Positions 1-7,542 of a stretch of 64,000 bases of DNA are shown here, piece after piece (position 1 is the stretch's first letter; each line of letters begins with the position of its first letter). A program made the translations under genes and the position numbers. Below the pieces are notes generated by a model that did not search any database, had not been told where the DNA came from, and was given only the letters and a program-made list of their open reading frames with translations. Source of the stretch: Streptomyces sp. NRRL B-3428 (GTDB taxonomy: Bacteria; Actinomycetota; Actinomycetes; Streptomycetales; Streptomycetaceae); NCBI GenBank assembly GCA_000721375.1, contig JOGW01000005.1, forward strand, positions 62,001 to 126,000. The letters run 5' to 3'.

Positions 1-375
1 GGGCGGGAAGAGGAACGTGAAGAGGATGAGCAACATGATCGGCTTGCCGCCGGCCACGCGGGGCCGGGCCAGTGCGTAGGCGAGCAGGACCGTGCAGACC
101 AGACTGATGAGCGTGCCGAGCAGGGTCACGCCGACCGAGACCATCAGGGCCCGGGTCGTCACCTCGTTCGACAGGACCTTGTCGTACGACTCGAAGGTCC
201 AGGTCTCGGGCCACAGGGCCCAGCCGCCGTTGTCGATGATCTGCTGACCCGGCGCGAGGCTGGTCGAGATGATCACCCATAGAGGGACGAGCACCAACAC
301 CACGGTCAGCAACAGCGCTGTCCCCTTGGCGACTTGAGTGAGAAGGCGGGGCTTCTCCTTCCAGGCCGGACGCAT
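1..375 (-). CDS. Carbohydrate ABC transporter permease, MalG type (partial)
   Basis: Inner-membrane permease of a sugar ABC importer; only the first 125 codons are in the window and the gene continues past the left edge. It starts MRPAWKEKPRLL, followed by a hydrophobic helix (about residues 16-37) and a second near residues 85-105, as expected for the N-terminus of the MalG/CUT1 family. Its ATG overlaps the TGA of the upstream permease gene (ATGA), so the two are translationally coupled and form the usual permease pair. The binding protein and any other genes of the operon would lie left of the window. Substrate is inferred from the nearby fucosidase, not seen directly. Confidence 0.85.
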   Translation of the reverse strand, partial: MRPAWKEKPRLLTQVAKGTALLLTVVLVLVPLWVIISTSLAPGQQIIDNGGWALWPETWTFESYDKVLSNEVTTRALMVSVGVTLLGTLISLVCTVLLAYALARPRVAGGKPIMLLILFTFLFPP

Positions 376-1364
376 CAGCGGTACACCCCCTGCTCACCCA
401 TACGGTGCGCGATCTTGTTGGCGGCGAAGACGAGCAGGCCCGCGATCACGCCCTTGAAGAGCGCGGCGGCGGCCGACACTCCCCAGTGACCGCCTTCGAC
501 GGCGTTGTAGTAGACGTACGTGTCGATCACCTCGGCGGCGTCCGGGCCGAAGGCGTCGCGGGCCAGCATGACCTGCTCGAAGCCGACGTTGAGGATCTCG
601 CCGAGGCGCAGGATGAGCAGCAGGATGATGACGGGCCGGATCGCGGGCAGCGTCACATGCCAGAACCGGCGCCACGGACCCGCCCCGTCCAGGGCGGCGG
701 ACTCGTACAGGCCCTCGTCGACGTTGTGCAGCGCGGCCAGGAAGATGATGGTGCCCCAGCCGCAGTCCTTCCAGATCAACTCGGCGACCATCAGCGGCTT
801 GAAGGCATCCGGGTTGCCGACCACGTCGATCAGGTTGCCGCCGTCACCGCCGAACAGACCGTTCAACAGGCCGTCGCTGCCGATGACTTGGTAGAAGAGC
901 GCGACGACGATGACCCACGAGATGAAGTGCGGCAGATAGACCACGCTTTGCACGAACCTGCGCAACCGGCCCTGGACCACACTGTGCAGCAGCATCGCGA
1001 GGGCCAGCGGCAGCGGGAAGAAGAAGACGATCTGCAGGAACGACAGGGTCAGCGTGTTGACCGTGGTGGCCCAGAACGCGGGGTCCTCGAACAGCGTCCG
1101 GAAGTTGGAGACGCCGACCCAGGGACTGTCCGCGACTCCGATGAAGGGGACGTACTCCTTGAACGCGATGACGTTTCCGAAGAGCGCCCCGTAGTGGAAG
1201 ACCGCGAAGTACGCGAGGCCGGGCACCATGAGGAGCAACAGGGTCCGGTCGCGGCGCAGTCGGCGCCATCGGCCCGAGCGGCGGCCACCCGGGAGCCCGG
1301 GCGGCGGTGTGTCGGGGAGCGGCGCCGGTCGGCGTATCTCCGGCTCCTTTGTCGTCAGCGACAT
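375..1364 (-). CDS. Carbohydrate ABC transporter permease, LplB/MalF type
   Basis: First permease of a CUT1-type sugar importer, 329 residues with six predicted membrane helices. The cytoplasmic EAA loop that docks to the ATPase is at residues 221-241 (ESAALDGA through HVTLP). The start is taken at residue M of MSLTTKEPE because GGGGAGG lies just upstream; a longer reading upstream has no ribosome site. It is the promoter-proximal gene of a leftward operon and shares 1 bp with the next permease. A TTGACT-18-CATATT promoter and two operator-like palindromes lie about 90-165 bp upstream. Family resemblance is to LplB/YtgP-like permeases, which often import oligosaccharides from plant or host glycans; the fucosidase across the locus suggests a fucosylated glycan, which is inference. 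Confidence 0.9.
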   Translation of the reverse strand: MSLTTKEPEIRRPAPLPDTPPPGLPGGRRSGRWRRLRRDRTLLLLMVPGLAYFAVFHYGALFGNVIAFKEYVPFIGVADSPWVGVSNFRTLFEDPAFWATTVNTLTLSFLQIVFFFPLPLALAMLLHSVVQGRLRRFVQSVVYLPHFISWVIVVALFYQVIGSDGLLNGLFGGDGGNLIDVVGNPDAFKPLMVAELIWKDCGWGTIIFLAALHNVDEGLYESAALDGAGPWRRFWHVTLPAIRPVIILLLILRLGEILNVGFEQVMLARDAFGPDAAEVIDTYVYYNAVEGGHWGVSAAAALFKGVIAGLLVFAANKIAHRMGEQGVYR

Positions 1365-1454
1365 GACCTCCCCTTCATGGTGCCCACGGGCGGCAGTTGA
1401 ACATCGTGTACCGCCATAGAGGTCCGATGAATTCGACCACCGGGCGACGCCATG

Positions 1455-1484
1455 AATATGGGCGACCGCTCCGATCGCAGTCAA
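1455..1484 (-). promoter_or_regulatory. Promoter of the sugar permease operon
   Basis: Read on the minus strand: -35 TTGACT, 18-bp spacer, -10 CATATT. It faces the permease genes and lies immediately downstream of the palindromes at 1491-1528. Assigned by match to the major vegetative sigma factor consensus. Confidence 0.55.
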
Positions 1485-1490
1485 GAGGCT

Positions 1491-1528
1491 AGGATCGAAA
1501 ATTCGATCCTTCGATCATGTCGATCGAA
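1491..1528. promoter_or_regulatory. Two adjoining operator-like palindromes
   Basis: Site 1 (1491-1510) is AGGATCGAA, 2-bp spacer, then TTCGATCCT, a perfect inverted repeat. Site 2 (1510-1528) is TTCGATC, 5-bp spacer, GATCGAA. Site 2 has the same half-sites and spacing as the palindrome at 2861-2879 before the dehydrogenase gene. Probable binding sites for the DeoR/LacI-like regulator encoded at 1602-2726. Confidence 0.6.
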
Positions 1529-1601
1529 ACATGCAGGATGCATGCGTAACGTGCGCCTCGGTAATGCGCGCAGGAGTGGGTGAGCCGGCGATGGGCCTTG
1601 T

Positions 1602-2726
1602 TCAGGCGCTGCCGCAGGAGCTGCGCACGTTCAGTCGGGGGAGTAGCGCCAAGTGTGTGCGCGGCGCGGGCTCGGCGCCTTCACGGGTCTCGCGCAGGCG
1701 CCTCAGGAGCAGCTCGACCGCCGCCCGTCCCACCTCGTGCTTGGGCGGCGCGACGGCCGTCAGGGGTTGGTTCGACAGGGCGGCCACATCGTCCCCGTAC
1801 GTCACGAGCGCCAGGTCCTTGGGTACGTCGAGCCGCGGCGCCAGGTCGCGCAGGATCTGCAGCAGGATGATCGCGTCGCTGTCGCTGAGGACGAGTGCCG
1901 CGCTCACCTTCCCCTTCGTCACTGCGTCGAGCAGCTGCTGTGCCGTCTGCGTCAGCCGTTCCTGGTCGATGGCCCCCGTGTAGAGCTCGATCGGCTCGAT
2001 GGGCGGCTCCGCCACGCCCGCGGCGCGCAGCGCGGCGAGATACCCGGCGCGCACCTGCACTCCCGGCGCGCTGAACCCGGACATGAGCGCGATGTCACGG
2101 TGCCCGAGGGAGACCAGATGACGCACGGCCAGACCGGCACCGGCGTAGTGGTCGGAGCAGACGTGGTCCAGTTCGGCGGCCTGGGTGCCGGCGGCCGGTC
2201 GCCGTTCGAGCAGCACGGTCGGTACCGGGTACACCAGATCCGTCGCCTCCGGCTCCGTGCCGTCCCGCATCCAGCCGGGCGTCAGGAGCAGTCCCTCGGC
2301 GCCGGCTTCGAGCAGGCGCTCGGCCTGTACTTCGTCCTGGCCGGGGGCGTAGCCGGAGAACCCGAGGGTCAGTCGGCCGCCGACCTGACGGACCGCGTCC
2401 GTCACCCCTCGGATGATCTCCCCGAAGTAGTGCTGCGGCTGGGGGACGAGCAGACCGATCAGCGGGCCCTCGCCCGCCGGGGTCGTCGCGGGCCCGGCGG
2501 CCGGTCCGAGCCGGGAGCGGCGCGCGGGCGCTGCCGGGGTGCCGGGCCAGGAGACCGCGCCGCGCACCCGCTCGAGCTTGCCCGCCGAGGACAGCGCCTC
2601 CACGTCGCGGCGGGCGGTGACCGTGGAGATGCCCAGGTGGTCGGCCAGTTCGGTGACCCGCAGACTCCCGTGCTCGCGGACGAGATCGAGGATCTGCTGA
2701 TGCCGCTCGTCGACCGTGTAGCGCAC
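1602..2726 (-). CDS. DeoR-type HTH regulator with LacI-like sugar-binding domain
   Basis: Transcription factor of 374 residues that probably controls the flanking sugar genes. Residues 5-60 form a winged helix of DeoR type (ILDLVREHGSLRVTELADHLGISTVTARRDVE), and the rest (from about residue 90) is a periplasmic-binding-protein-like effector domain of the LacI/GalR group (SGFSAPGVQVRAGYL, DSDAIILLQIL, TYGDD). This DeoR-HTH plus LacI-sensor architecture occurs in actinobacterial sugar regulators. GTG start chosen because GGGGG precedes it and the HTH then begins near residue 8; a longer ATG reading adds 36 arginine-rich residues. It sits between two transcription units, each with a TTCGATC-N5-GATCGA(A/T) palindrome. 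The inducer is unknown; fucose or a fucosyl oligosaccharide is a guess from context. Confidence 0.85.
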   Translation of the reverse strand: MRYTVDERHQQILDLVREHGSLRVTELADHLGISTVTARRDVEALSSAGKLERVRGAVSWPGTPAAPARRSRLGPAAGPATTPAGEGPLIGLLVPQPQHYFGEIIRGVTDAVRQVGGRLTLGFSGYAPGQDEVQAERLLEAGAEGLLLTPGWMRDGTEPEATDLVYPVPTVLLERRPAAGTQAAELDHVCSDHYAGAGLAVRHLVSLGHRDIALMSGFSAPGVQVRAGYLAALRAAGVAEPPIEPIELYTGAIDQERLTQTAQQLLDAVTKGKVSAALVLSDSDAIILLQILRDLAPRLDVPKDLALVTYGDDVAALSNQPLTAVAPPKHEVGRAAVELLLRRLRETREGAEPAPRTHLALLPRLNVRSSCGSA

Positions 2727-2860
2727 GCCGTGCCCCCGTTGATGCCGTCGGACCTCGTCGGTTCGTGGCGCCGGCCGGATGTCGTACGGGATCCTGCGCC
2801 GGGCGAACCAGGGCCAGCGTACCCCTGCGATCACAACGATCGCTTTCGGTTAATCGATCG

Positions 2861-2896
2861 TTCGATCTTGACGATCGATACATCGATCAATACCGT
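2861..2896 (+). promoter_or_regulatory. Operator overlapping a leaderless promoter
   Basis: TTCGATC, 5-bp spacer, GATCGAT at 2861-2879 repeats the half-sites of the palindrome at 1510-1528. It overlaps a good promoter: -35 TTGACG (2868-2873), 17-bp spacer, -10 TACCGT (2891-2896). The -10 ends 6 bp before the ATG of the dehydrogenase gene, so the mRNA is predicted to be leaderless, and a protein on the palindrome would block the -35. Confidence 0.6.
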
Positions 2897-2902
2897 CGCC
2901 GC

Positions 2903-3973
2903 ATGACCGCACTGACAACGGGCTCGCACGAGCTCCCGTTCCCCGGTTCTCCCGGCGCGGACATCCGCCGCCGGCCCCGCGTTCTGCTGGCCATGGATCC
3001 TTCCCTGACCCCCTCGCTGCTCGGGCCGCATACGCGCGAACGCCTGGCCCAAGTCGCCGACTGCGACGCCGACTTCGTCGTGCAGGAGTTCTCCGACCCC
3101 GCCGCGCGGGCGGCCCTCGCGCAGGCCGATCTGCTCCTCACCTTCTGGGGCTGCCCGCCCCTCGACGCCCAACTGCTCGCGGCGGCGCCCCGCTTGCGCG
3201 CCGTCGTACACGCGGCCGGATCCGTGAAGGGGCACGTCACGGCCGCGTGCTGGGAGCGGGGCCTGCTCGTGTCCTCCGCCGCGCAGGCCAACGCGCTGCC
3301 GGTCGCCGAGTTCACCGTCGCCGCCGTACTGCTCTCCAACAAGCGGGTTCTGCACGCCCGCGAGACCTATCGCCGCGTGCGCGGCGAGCACGACTGGCGC
3401 ACGGAACTGGTCGGGATCGGGAACTACCGGCGCACGATCGGCATCGTCGGCGCCTCACGCATCGGGCGGCGCGTGATCGAGCTGCTCCGGCCCTACGCCT
3501 TCGAGATTCTCGTGCATGATCCCTACCTGAGGGACGGCGAAGCAGAAGAGCTCGGGGTTCGCCAGGTGCAGCTCGATGAACTCTGCAAGACATCCGATGT
3601 TGTCAGCCTGCACGCACCCGAGCTCCCCGAGACCCGCCACATGATCGACCGCCGTCGACTGGCCCTCATGCGTGACGGCGCCACCCTGGTCAACACGGCG
3701 CGTGGCTCCCTGGTGGAGCAGGACGCCATGGTCGAGGAGGTGCGGACGGGGCGTCTGCACGCCGTACTCGACGTCACCGAGCCGCACGTGCTGCCACCGG
3801 ACTCACCGCTGTACGACCTGCCCAATGTGCTGCTCACCCCGCACATGGCGGGCTCGTTCGGCAACGAACTGCAGCGCATGGCGGACTGTGCCGTCGCCGA
3901 GGTCGCCCGGTTCGCCGCCGGCCTTCCGTTCGCCCACCCCGTGCACCTCGAGGACCTGGAGCGCACCGCATGA
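2903..3973 (+). CDS. D-isomer-specific 2-hydroxyacid dehydrogenase
   Basis: NAD(P)-dependent oxidoreductase of the 2-hydroxyacid dehydrogenase family, 356 residues, cytosolic. The nucleotide-binding loop is at residues 180-189 (GIVGASRIGR) and the catalytic triad is visible: Arg267 in NTARGSL, Glu293 in DVTEP and His314 in LTPHMAGS. The start is the ATG 6 bp after a -10 box, giving a leaderless mRNA; no ribosome site is present and an upstream in-frame start adds sequence without family resemblance. Its last codon overlaps the fucosidase start by 4 bp (ATGA), so the two are co-translated. Family members of this kind commonly act in sugar-acid catabolism; the actual substrate is not evident. 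Confidence 0.88.
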   Translation: MTALTTGSHELPFPGSPGADIRRRPRVLLAMDPSLTPSLLGPHTRERLAQVADCDADFVVQEFSDPAARAALAQADLLLTFWGCPPLDAQLLAAAPRLRAVVHAAGSVKGHVTAACWERGLLVSSAAQANALPVAEFTVAAVLLSNKRVLHARETYRRVRGEHDWRTELVGIGNYRRTIGIVGASRIGRRVIELLRPYAFEILVHDPYLRDGEAEELGVRQVQLDELCKTSDVVSLHAPELPETRHMIDRRRLALMRDGATLVNTARGSLVEQDAMVEEVRTGRLHAVLDVTEPHVLPPDSPLYDLPNVLLTPHMAGSFGNELQRMADCAVAEVARFAAGLPFAHPVHLEDLERTA

Positions 3974-5241
3974 CACTGCAGCCTTGGTTCACCCAGGCCA
4001 AGTTGGGGATCTTCGTCCACTGGGGCATCTACGCCGTGGACGGAGTCGCCGAGTCCTGGTCCTTCTACGGAGGCGACCTGCCGTACGACACCTACATGGC
4101 GCAGCTGAACGGCTTCACCGCGGACCGCTACCGCCCGGACGACTGGGCCGGTCTCTTCCGCCGCGCCGGCGCCCAGTACGCGGTACTCACCACCAAGCAC
4201 CACGACGGAGTGGCCCTGTGGGACACCCGCCGCACCGACCTTTCGGTGGTCAAGCGCACCCCCGCCGCCCGCGACCTGGTCGGACCGTTCGCCGACGCGA
4301 TGCGCGCCGAGGGACTGCGGGTCGGCCTGTACTTCTCGCACAGCGACTGGAGCCATCCCGACTACCCGAGCGTGCGCCCGTCCCGTATGCACCGCCCCTG
4401 GGTGGACAACCCTCACGTGATGCCCCGGCCGGGCCAGGAGGACCCCGAGCGCTGGGAACGTTTCGTACGCGAAGTGCACCGCGGCCAGATCCACGAACTC
4501 CTCGACGGCTACGCACCCGACCTGCTCTGGTTCGACGGCGCCTGGGAGCGTGACGAGCGCCAGTGGCGGATGAAGGAACTGCGCGACGACATCCTGCAGT
4601 CGCGCCCCGACACCGTGCTCAACGGACGGATGCACGGGCACGGCGACTACACCACGGCCGAACTGGGCGTGCCCATCGCGCGCCCGTCAGGACCGTGGGA
4701 GCTGTGCTACACCATCGGCGACATGTGGGGCTTCCAGCCGCAGGACACCGCGCACAAGTCCGTACGCGAACTGGTGCGGGTGTTCGCCGAGACCATCGGC
4801 CACGGCGGCAACCTCCTCCTGAACACCGGCCCGACGGCCGACGGCCGCATCCGCCCCGAGCACGCCGCCCGCCTCGAAGGCCTGGGCTTCTGGATCCGCC
4901 GCAACGCCGACGCGGTGTACCCCACCGAAGCCGGCCTGCCCTACGGCCACCACTACGGCCCCTCCACGCTCTCGGCGGACCGGCGCACCCTGTTCCTCTT
5001 CTGCTTCGACGCCCCTCGCGGCTTCGTCGAACTCCGCGGTCTGCGCAACCGCGTACGCCGCATCTCGGTGCTCGGCACCGGCGAACACCTCGCCCATCGC
5101 GTCGTCGGCGGCTTCCCCAGCCGAGACGTCCCCGGCGTGGTCCGCATCGACGCTCCCACGACAAGCGACCCGTACGCCACAGTGCTCGCACTCGAACTCG
5201 ACGGGGAACTCGACCTCTACACCGGGAGCGGTGAAGGCTGA
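3970..5241 (+). CDS. GH29 alpha-L-fucosidase
   Basis: Glycoside hydrolase of family 29, 423 residues, cleaving alpha-L-fucose from glycans by a retaining mechanism. Family motifs: KLGIFVHWG (residues 11-19), TKHHDGVALW (75-84), GLYFSHSDW (119-127) and LLWFDGAW (185-192), where Asp189 is the expected nucleophile. There is no signal peptide, so it acts in the cytosol on imported oligosaccharides, which fits the adjacent sugar permeases. It is the last gene of the two-gene unit with the dehydrogenase. At 423 residues it is compact; many GH29 enzymes add a C-terminal beta domain, and only a small one fits here. Confidence 0.93.
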   Translation: MTLQPWFTQAKLGIFVHWGIYAVDGVAESWSFYGGDLPYDTYMAQLNGFTADRYRPDDWAGLFRRAGAQYAVLTTKHHDGVALWDTRRTDLSVVKRTPAARDLVGPFADAMRAEGLRVGLYFSHSDWSHPDYPSVRPSRMHRPWVDNPHVMPRPGQEDPERWERFVREVHRGQIHELLDGYAPDLLWFDGAWERDERQWRMKELRDDILQSRPDTVLNGRMHGHGDYTTAELGVPIARPSGPWELCYTIGDMWGFQPQDTAHKSVRELVRVFAETIGHGGNLLLNTGPTADGRIRPEHAARLEGLGFWIRRNADAVYPTEAGLPYGHHYGPSTLSADRRTLFLFCFDAPRGFVELRGLRNRVRRISVLGTGEHLAHRVVGGFPSRDVPGVVRIDAPTTSDPYATVLALELDGELDLYTGSGEG

Positions 5242-5418
5242 CCCGGGCCGCGCCGAGGGTCGTGAGCGTGCCACCGCAATCGCCCCTCTCGTCACACCAC
5301 GGCCCCATCGCGATGCATCGCCAGGGACCAGGCCCGCGGACGTCCGGCCCGGTGCCCCTTCCGCAGCCGAAGTCGACTACCTATCTGACCAGGACACGAA
5401 AATCTATGTCGGCCGGAG

Positions 5419-5447
5419 TAGACATTGGGCGGTGGTGTGGCTATGGT
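5419..5447 (+). promoter_or_regulatory. Promoter of the long-leader transcript
   Basis: -35 TAGACA (5419-5424), 17-bp spacer, -10 TATGGT (5442-5447). It reads toward the MerR-type gene at 5955 and would give a leader of about 500 nt. Confidence 0.5.
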
Positions 5448-5453
5448 TTCTCT

Positions 5454-5954
5454 TGTAGCCGAGATCGGACAAGGCCCGGCAGACACGAACTGCCGGCAGT
5501 AGTACACGCAGTGCGCAGGACGGTTCGGTGGTGGAGTTCCGAAGCCATGATGTTGCAGGACGGCGACGGGGCTGACGACCGGACCGGGTGGCTCGCAGTG
5601 ATCAGGGGCCGCCGCGAGTAGTACGGCAGTTCAGCATGTGCAGTTCGCAGTATCAGCAGTAAGCAGTCCCCCCGTTAGTAAGTAGTTCATCCAGAGGGAA
5701 AGAACGGAGGAGCCGAGCGCCATCAGGATCGCCCGGGTGGAAGTCTTGAACCCGGGTACCGCAGGACATCGATAGCGAGGTGGTCTTCGGTCAAGCAACC
5801 GCGATCCCCGCATTCCCCACCCTCTCCCGGGTGGGCATGCGGACACAGAAGGCCGGCGCAGGACTATGGCCGGCAGATGGTGTAGTAGTTCCTTCGGGGC
5901 CCGGGTGCCGGTATGGCATCCGGGCCCCTCACGCGCGTTCCAAGAAGAGGTGTA
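5454..5954 (+). ncRNA. Long structured 5' leader of the MerR-type HTH gene
   Basis: Most of the roughly 710-bp gap between the fucosidase and the HTH gene is a probable transcribed leader with no supportable coding region. It contains perfect or near-perfect hairpins: CCGGCAG with CTGCCGG (5476-5496), CCCGGGT with ACCCGGG (5732-5756), CCCACCC with GGGTGGG (5816-5835) and a 14-bp stem with one G-T pair (5896-5928). The last lies about 25 nt before the start codon and could act as an attenuator. Between them, 5620-5690 is rich in CAG/AGT triplets and contains a CCCCCC run. No known riboswitch class is recognised. Confidence 0.45.
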
Positions 5955-6272
5955 ATGACAGCAGATGACTCGTTCGACCGTCTTGATGACGACGACTACC
6001 CCGCTTACACCATGGGCCGGGCCGCCGAGATGCTCGGCACCACCCAGGGCTTTCTCCGTGCCATCGGTGAAGCGCGGCTGATCACCCCGCTCCGCTCCGA
6101 GGGCGGCCACCGTCGCTACTCCCGCTACCAGTTGCGCATCGCCGCCCGCGCGCGGGAACTCGTCGACCAGGGCACCCCCATCGAGGCCGCCTGCCGCATC
6201 ATCGTCCTCGAAGACCAGCTCGAAGAAGCCCAGCGGATCAACGCCGAATACCGCCGCGCCGCCGGTCAGTGA
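5955..6272 (+). CDS. MerR-type helix-turn-helix regulator
   Basis: Small DNA-binding protein of 105 residues. A MerR-like HTH occupies about residues 15-60 ([28 protein letters not shown] followed by [11 protein letters not shown]), and a C-terminal helix ([24 protein letters not shown]) could dimerise it. No ligand-binding domain is present, so it resembles short stand-alone MerR-fold regulators. ATG preceded by AGAAGAGG. It is preceded by a 500-nt structured leader and followed by a hairpin terminator (6511-6538), so it is transcribed alone. From memory, close relatives in other Streptomyces sit near cold-shock and DEAD-helicase genes; here only a helicase fragment follows. Confidence 0.88.
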   Translation: MTADDSFDRLDDDDYPAYTMGRAAEMLGTTQGFLRAIGEARLITPLRSEGGHRRYSRYQLRIAARARELVDQGTPIEAACRIIVLEDQLEEAQRINAEYRRAAGQ

Positions 6273-6510
6273 ATTCACCGCTCACGATCTGAGGTGGTGG
6301 CGCCGCAGGGGCCGCGAGTCCCGCACCGTGCGACGTCCCCCAGGGCCAGGAGGGCCCCAGATCGCGACCATCGACCCTGCCCGACCTTCCCACCTGCGCT
6401 CGGAGCATCCGTGCCCGCGGACAGGCCTTGCCGTCCGACGGGTTCGCTCGAACAGCGGGAGCCGGCTCTCTGGCGACGGTGGCGGAGTCTGGGACGCACT
6501 TGATCAGAAG

Positions 6511-6538
6511 GGCCCGCGCGGCAACAGCTGCGCGGGCC
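6511..6538 (+). terminator. Hairpin terminator after the MerR-type gene
   Basis: Perfect 9-bp stem GGCCCGCGC / GCGCGGGCC with a 10-nt loop, about 240 bp after the stop codon. The stretch from 6273 to the hairpin holds no supported gene. There is no strong T run, as is common in Streptomyces. Confidence 0.55.
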
Positions 6539-6561
6539 TGATCTTCGGTGGTCCGCTTCAT

Positions 6562-6921
6562 GTGGATACAGCGGGCAGTGCGGCAGTGATCCTCGGTCGA
6601 GGGCGCACCGGCTCCGGGAAGACCCTCGCCTTCGCCCTGTCCCTCATGGCCGGCGCACGCTCCGGGCACCTGCTCGTCTGCGACAACGACGGCGTGTGCA
6701 CCGCACTGGTCACCCACGAGCAGCTCGCCGCGCTCCGCGACAGCGCTGCCTACACCGACCGGGTCCGGCTGCGCGACATCCTCGGCGACCGCGGACCGTT
6801 CACCTCGCCCGTGACCAAGCTTTCCGAGGCCGAGCGTTCTATGCGCCACCACCAGGTCGACGTCCTGCCCGTCGTCGACGAACACGGCAGTGCTCTGGGC
6901 ATTCTCGCTCTTGCCCACTGA
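6562..6921 (+). pseudogene. DEAD-helicase Walker A remnant fused to a CBS-like domain
   Basis: Open frame of about 119 residues from a possible GTG start (the start is uncertain). The first part contains ILGRGRTGSGKTLAFALSLMAG, which matches motif I (Walker A) of RNA helicases of the DEAD family, but no other helicase motif (Q, DEAD, SAT, HRxGR) follows. From about 6664 the frame becomes a single CBS-like region ending VDVLPVVDEHGSALGILALAH. The two halves do not belong together in any family I know, so I read this as the product of an internal deletion that joined a helicase gene to a downstream CBS-domain gene. It may still be expressed; no ribosome site is convincing. Confidence 0.4.
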
Positions 6922-7073
6922 ACCGGCGCGACTTCAGCGCCGCCGAAGTCGTCCGGGCCATGACCAAACTCGGCTTCACCTGCCTTGGCCTTCCCCAGGC
7001 CGCCGCGCCCACGTACGCCCTCAATCCGCTCCAACAGGCATCCGCGATGCTCGGCGCCCCCGCGACCGTCTGA
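6918..7073 (+). CDS. Small hypothetical protein, possible CTG start
   Basis: Short frame of 51 residues (NRRDFSAAEVVRAMTKLGFT, ending LQQASAMLGAPATV) whose first codon CTG overlaps the TGA of the CBS hybrid as CTGA. The position is exactly where a coupled ATGA junction would be expected, so the start may have mutated from ATG or may be a rare CTG start. Amino-acid composition looks protein-like (amphipathic helix, LGFTC), but no family is recognised. A strong hairpin follows at 7109-7144. Confidence 0.35.
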   Translation: MNRRDFSAAEVVRAMTKLGFTCLGLPQAAAPTYALNPLQQASAMLGAPATV

Positions 7074-7108
7074 TCGACGGGCAGGCGCGAGCCACCACCA
7101 CGACAGCA

Positions 7109-7144
7109 TGAGGGTCCGACCGGAAAGCGCCGGCCGGACCCTCA
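7109..7144. terminator. Bidirectional hairpin terminator
   Basis: TGAGGGTCCG / CGGACCCTCA (10 bp) continues past one A-C mismatch into CCGG / CCGG around a 6-nt loop. It lies between converging genes ending at 7073 and 7183. Confidence 0.7.
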
Positions 7145-7182
7145 CCGCGTACCGACGGGGTTCTCAGCGCGCAGTGGCGGGG

Positions 7183-7542
7183 TCAGTGGTCGGAGTAGCT
7201 GAAGTCGCCCATCGTCCAGGCACTGACGTCCTCGATCGCCACGCGGTACATTCCGCCCGTCTCCGGGATCCCCACCGTGCCCTGCAGAATCCGCGCCACA
7301 TGGAAATGCAGGTGCGTCGGCGGCCCTTGCTTGCGCGTCGTGGCGGTGAAGACGGCGGAGAAGTCACTCAGGCGGGCCGAGTCCGCCAGCACCTCCGATA
7401 CCCGCTGCCTCCATACGGCTTCGGGGGCCAGCCGGCCGGTGATGACAGCACCACCAGCGACCACAGTGAGAGACATCTGATTGCTGCGCCCGGACTCCAC
7501 CAGGGCGGCCACGTCAACGAGCAGCTCGTCAAGCTTCGACAT
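7183..7542 (-). CDS. Hypothetical protein, 119 residues
   Basis: Conserved-looking cytosolic protein with no recognised domain. It begins MSKLDELLVDVAALVESGRSNQ, an amphipathic helix, followed by alternating beta-like segments (MSLTVVAGGAVITGRL, THLHFHVARILQGTVGIP, MYRVAIEDVSAWTMGDF). The even mix of hydrophobic and charged residues and the GC-rich third positions support real coding. It is transcribed alone, leftward, toward the 7109-7144 terminator. I do not assign a function; similar small proteins are, to my memory, found scattered in Streptomyces genomes. Confidence 0.7.
   Translation of the reverse strand: MSKLDELLVDVAALVESGRSNQMSLTVVAGGAVITGRLAPEAVWRQRVSEVLADSARLSDFSAVFTATTRKQGPPTHLHFHVARILQGTVGIPETGGMYRVAIEDVSAWTMGDFSYSDH

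Noticed and set aside
405..1400. Long plus-strand frame of 331 residues antisense to the sugar permease
   Set aside because: Composition (long runs of D, R, Q, E without hydrophobic core) is that of an antisense shadow; the minus-strand permease explains the bases. Same reasoning for other long antisense frames, e.g. 1653-2906, 15069-16364, 19020-20795 and 59460-61535.
5660..5672. CCCCCC run as part of a 6C RNA motif
   Set aside because: The 6C motif needs two hairpins each with C-runs; only one run is present.
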